Assembly (NCBI RefSeq): GCF_027886425.1
Contig: NZ_CP115671.1
Span: forward strand, 1,860,001-1,924,000
Source of the DNA: Brevundimonas vesicularis
Lineage (GTDB): Bacteria; Pseudomonadota; Alphaproteobacteria; Caulobacterales; Caulobacteraceae
Direction of reading: 5' to 3'
DNA: 64,000 nt
Numbering within the stretch: the first letter of the stretch is position 1; each line of letters starts with the position of its first letter. Below the pieces are notes generated by a model, which was not told the origin of the DNA, made no database searches, and saw nothing but the letters and a program-made list of their open reading frames with translations. This document shows positions 62,381-64,000 of the stretch, piece after piece. The position numbers and the translations under genes are program-made.

Positions 62381-63366
62381 ACAGAACGGTTCGGCTGTGC
62401 CTGGTTCTGATCGGCTTGATCGTCGCGGCGCTGGCCCTGGCTGTGCTGGCCGGCGAGACGGCGTTCAGCGTCGATCAGTACGCGGCTGCATTCAGCGATC
62501 CGACATCCGGCCCGGCCGAGGTGCTGTGGCAGGTGCGGGCGCCGCGCGCGGTGTGCGCCCTGGTCGTCGGCGCGGCCCTGGGATTGGCAGGGGCGGTTAT
62601 GCAGGGGCTGTTGCGTAATCCGCTAGCTGATCCCGGCGTGCTTGGCGTGTCGGCGACGGCGGCCCTGGGTGCGGCGCTGGCCATCGTGCTTGGTGCTGCG
62701 GCCGTGCCGGGACTCGTCGAGGTGTCGGCCTTGGCGGGCGCGGCGCTGGCGGGCGGACTGTTGATCGTGGCGTCCAGGGTCATGCGGGCCCCCGAGGCCC
62801 TGATCCTGTTCGGGGTGGCGCTGTCCAGTTTCGCAGGCGCGGCGACGGCCTTGATCTTCAACCTGTCGCCATCGCCCATCGCCTCGGCCGAGGTCATGTC
62901 CTGGCTGCTGGGATCTGTGCAGAACCGAAGCTGGGTCGATGTGGCCTGGGTGACGCCGGCCGTCATCGTCGCGGGGGGCTTTGCGGCCTTGTCGGGCGCC
63001 GGTCTGCGGATGCTGACCCTGGGCGACGAGAGTGCGGCGGCGTCGGGCTTGGATATGGGACGGTTGCGGGCCTTCGCCCTGATCGCGGCGGCCTTGGCCA
63101 CAGGGGCGGCGGTGGCGGTGGCGGGCGTCATCGGGTTCGTGGGTCTGGCCGCACCACATCTGGTGCGCGAGGCGGTGCGCGGCGATTCGAAACGGATTCT
63201 GGCGCCCTCGGCGCTGGCCGGGGGGCTGATGCTGATCGTGGCGGACCTGTTGGCGCGACTGACGCCGACGGACCAGGAGCTGAAGCTGGGAGTGTTCACC
63301 GCCCTGATCGGCGCGCCCCTGTTCGCCCTGATCGCGTGGCGAGCGGCGCGGGAGTGGCGGCTGTGA
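62377..63366 (+). CDS. FecCD-family ABC permease
   Basis: 329 residues from GTG 62377. Nine to ten membrane segments with WQVRAPRAVCALVVGAALGL, GAVMQGLLRNPLADPGVLGV and GVIGFVGLAAPHLVREAVRG, all BtuC/FecD signatures. It forms the channel of an importer with its flanking genes. Confidence 0.92.
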   Translation: MNRTVRLCLVLIGLIVAALALAVLAGETAFSVDQYAAAFSDPTSGPAEVLWQVRAPRAVCALVVGAALGLAGAVMQGLLRNPLADPGVLGVSATAALGAALAIVLGAAAVPGLVEVSALAGAALAGGLLIVASRVMRAPEALILFGVALSSFAGAATALIFNLSPSPIASAEVMSWLLGSVQNRSWVDVAWVTPAVIVAGGFAALSGAGLRMLTLGDESAAASGLDMGRLRAFALIAAALATGAAVAVAGVIGFVGLAAPHLVREAVRGDSKRILAPSALAGGLMLIVADLLARLTPTDQELKLGVFTALIGAPLFALIAWRAAREWRL

Positions 63367-64000
63367 GCCTGTTGTCGCTGGAGAAGGTTCAAGCACGCCT
63401 AGGCAAGGCCGTCGTGCTAAATGGGGTGAGCCTGTCGGTCGCGGCGGGCGAGGTCGTGGCCCTGTGCGGGCCGAACGGCGCGGGCAAGAGCAGCGCCATC
63501 CGCGCGGCTGCGGGCCTCTTGGCCACGACCGGCGGACAAATCAGGTTGGGCAACGCGGACATCGTCGATCTGTCCCATCGCCAGCGGGCGGAACGCGTCG
63601 CCTATCTGCCGCAGGAACGGCGCATCGCCTGGAATCTGCCGGCGGCAGAGGTGGCAGCCCTCGGCGCGCCGTTTCTGTCGGGCGCGGATGCGCTGGCGCG
63701 AGCGCGAGCCGCTCTGGAAGAAGTCGGAGCTGGTCATCTGGCGGACCGCGGCGTTGCAGAGATGTCAGGCGGCGAGCGTGCCCGGGTTCTGCTGGCCCGC
63801 GCCCTTGTCGTCGATGCGCCGCTGCTGCTGGCCGACGAGCCGATCGCGGGGCTGGACCCGGATGCGCAGCGTCTGGTGCTAGAGCGCCTGAGGGCGCGCG
63901 CTGACGATGGGGCAGGGGTGCTGGTCAGCCTTCACGACCTGACCCTGGCTGCAGCCGTGGCGGATCGCATCGTCGTGCTTGGTCAGGGCCGGGTCGTCGC
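63363..64000 (+). CDS. ABC importer ATPase, cut by window edge
   Basis: From GTG 63363, about 212 codons to the window edge. Walker A GPNGAGKSS, Q-loop PQERR, signature MSGGERARV, Walker B LLLADEP and H-loop VSLHDL. BtuD/FecE type. Completes the binding protein-permease-ATPase set; the last residues are missing. Confidence 0.93.
   Translation, partial: MSLLSLEKVQARLGKAVVLNGVSLSVAAGEVVALCGPNGAGKSSAIRAAAGLLATTGGQIRLGNADIVDLSHRQRAERVAYLPQERRIAWNLPAAEVAALGAPFLSGADALARARAALEEVGAGHLADRGVAEMSGGERARVLLARALVVDAPLLLADEPIAGLDPDAQRLVLERLRARADDGAGVLVSLHDLTLAAAVADRIVVLGQGRVV

Overview
The window is GC-rich and densely coding, and it looks like a Caulobacterales chromosome, most likely Brevundimonas or a close relative. 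The evidence is a two-piece (permuted) tmRNA with a Caulobacter-like tag, an alphaproteobacterial SspB, Caulobacter-type xylose (Weimberg) genes with the XylR-type operator TGTTAGCGCTAACA, and a large TonB-dependent receptor next to tryptophan halogenases. No phage, IS element or CRISPR array is visible. One decayed integrative element sits at a tRNA-Leu gene.

Layout. 0-12.6 kb is housekeeping: fumC (cut by the window edge), a RusA-like nuclease, sspB, ssrA, miaA, an Mrp/ApbC ATPase, an OYE-type flavin reductase, folA, a MazG-like protein, a hydrolase, thyA, DUF924, a divergent ketol-acid reductoisomerase, tRNA-Pro, tRNA-Gln, dps and a small secreted protein. 12.98-19.7 kb is a galactose (De Ley-Doudoroff) cluster: on the minus strand an SGLT-type symporter, dgoK and dgoA; on the plus strand an IclR regulator, a sugar dehydrogenase and an IlvD/Edd dehydratase. 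19.8-43.2 kb is a xyloglucan utilisation locus: two tryptophan halogenases, a TonB-dependent receptor, GH35, GH31 with a PA14 insert, a CE20-like acetylesterase, a frameshifted CBM-like protein, GH29, GH74, GH3, a frameshifted antiporter and GH39. 43.4-51.1 kb is a Weimberg xylose operon with its LacI-type regulator: xylR, xylX, xylB, an MFS sugar porter, xylA, xylC and an aldose epimerase. 51.2-52.1 kb is the decayed element at tRNA-Leu. 52.2-64 kb is ordinary: an APC permease, hrpB, an MHS-family transporter, two RNA methyltransferases, a GT2 glycosyltransferase, and a TetR plus BtuFCD-like ABC operon that runs off the window.

How the genes fit together (inference). GH74 would cut the xyloglucan backbone and the TonB receptor would import the oligosaccharides. 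GH29, GH35, GH31, GH39, GH3 and the acetylesterase would then release fucose, galactose, xylose, glucose and acetate. The flanking operons each take one of these sugars: galactose to pyruvate plus glyceraldehyde-3-phosphate, and xylose to 2-oxoglutarate. Three near-identical XylR-type operators lie before the TonB receptor/halogenases, between GH74 and GH3, and before xylX, so one xylose signal probably controls polymer breakdown, uptake and catabolism together. The xylose operon has no xylonate dehydratase; the IlvD/Edd enzyme of the galactose cluster may do both jobs. Three apparent single-base frameshifts, two of them at G-runs, could be real or sequencing errors.
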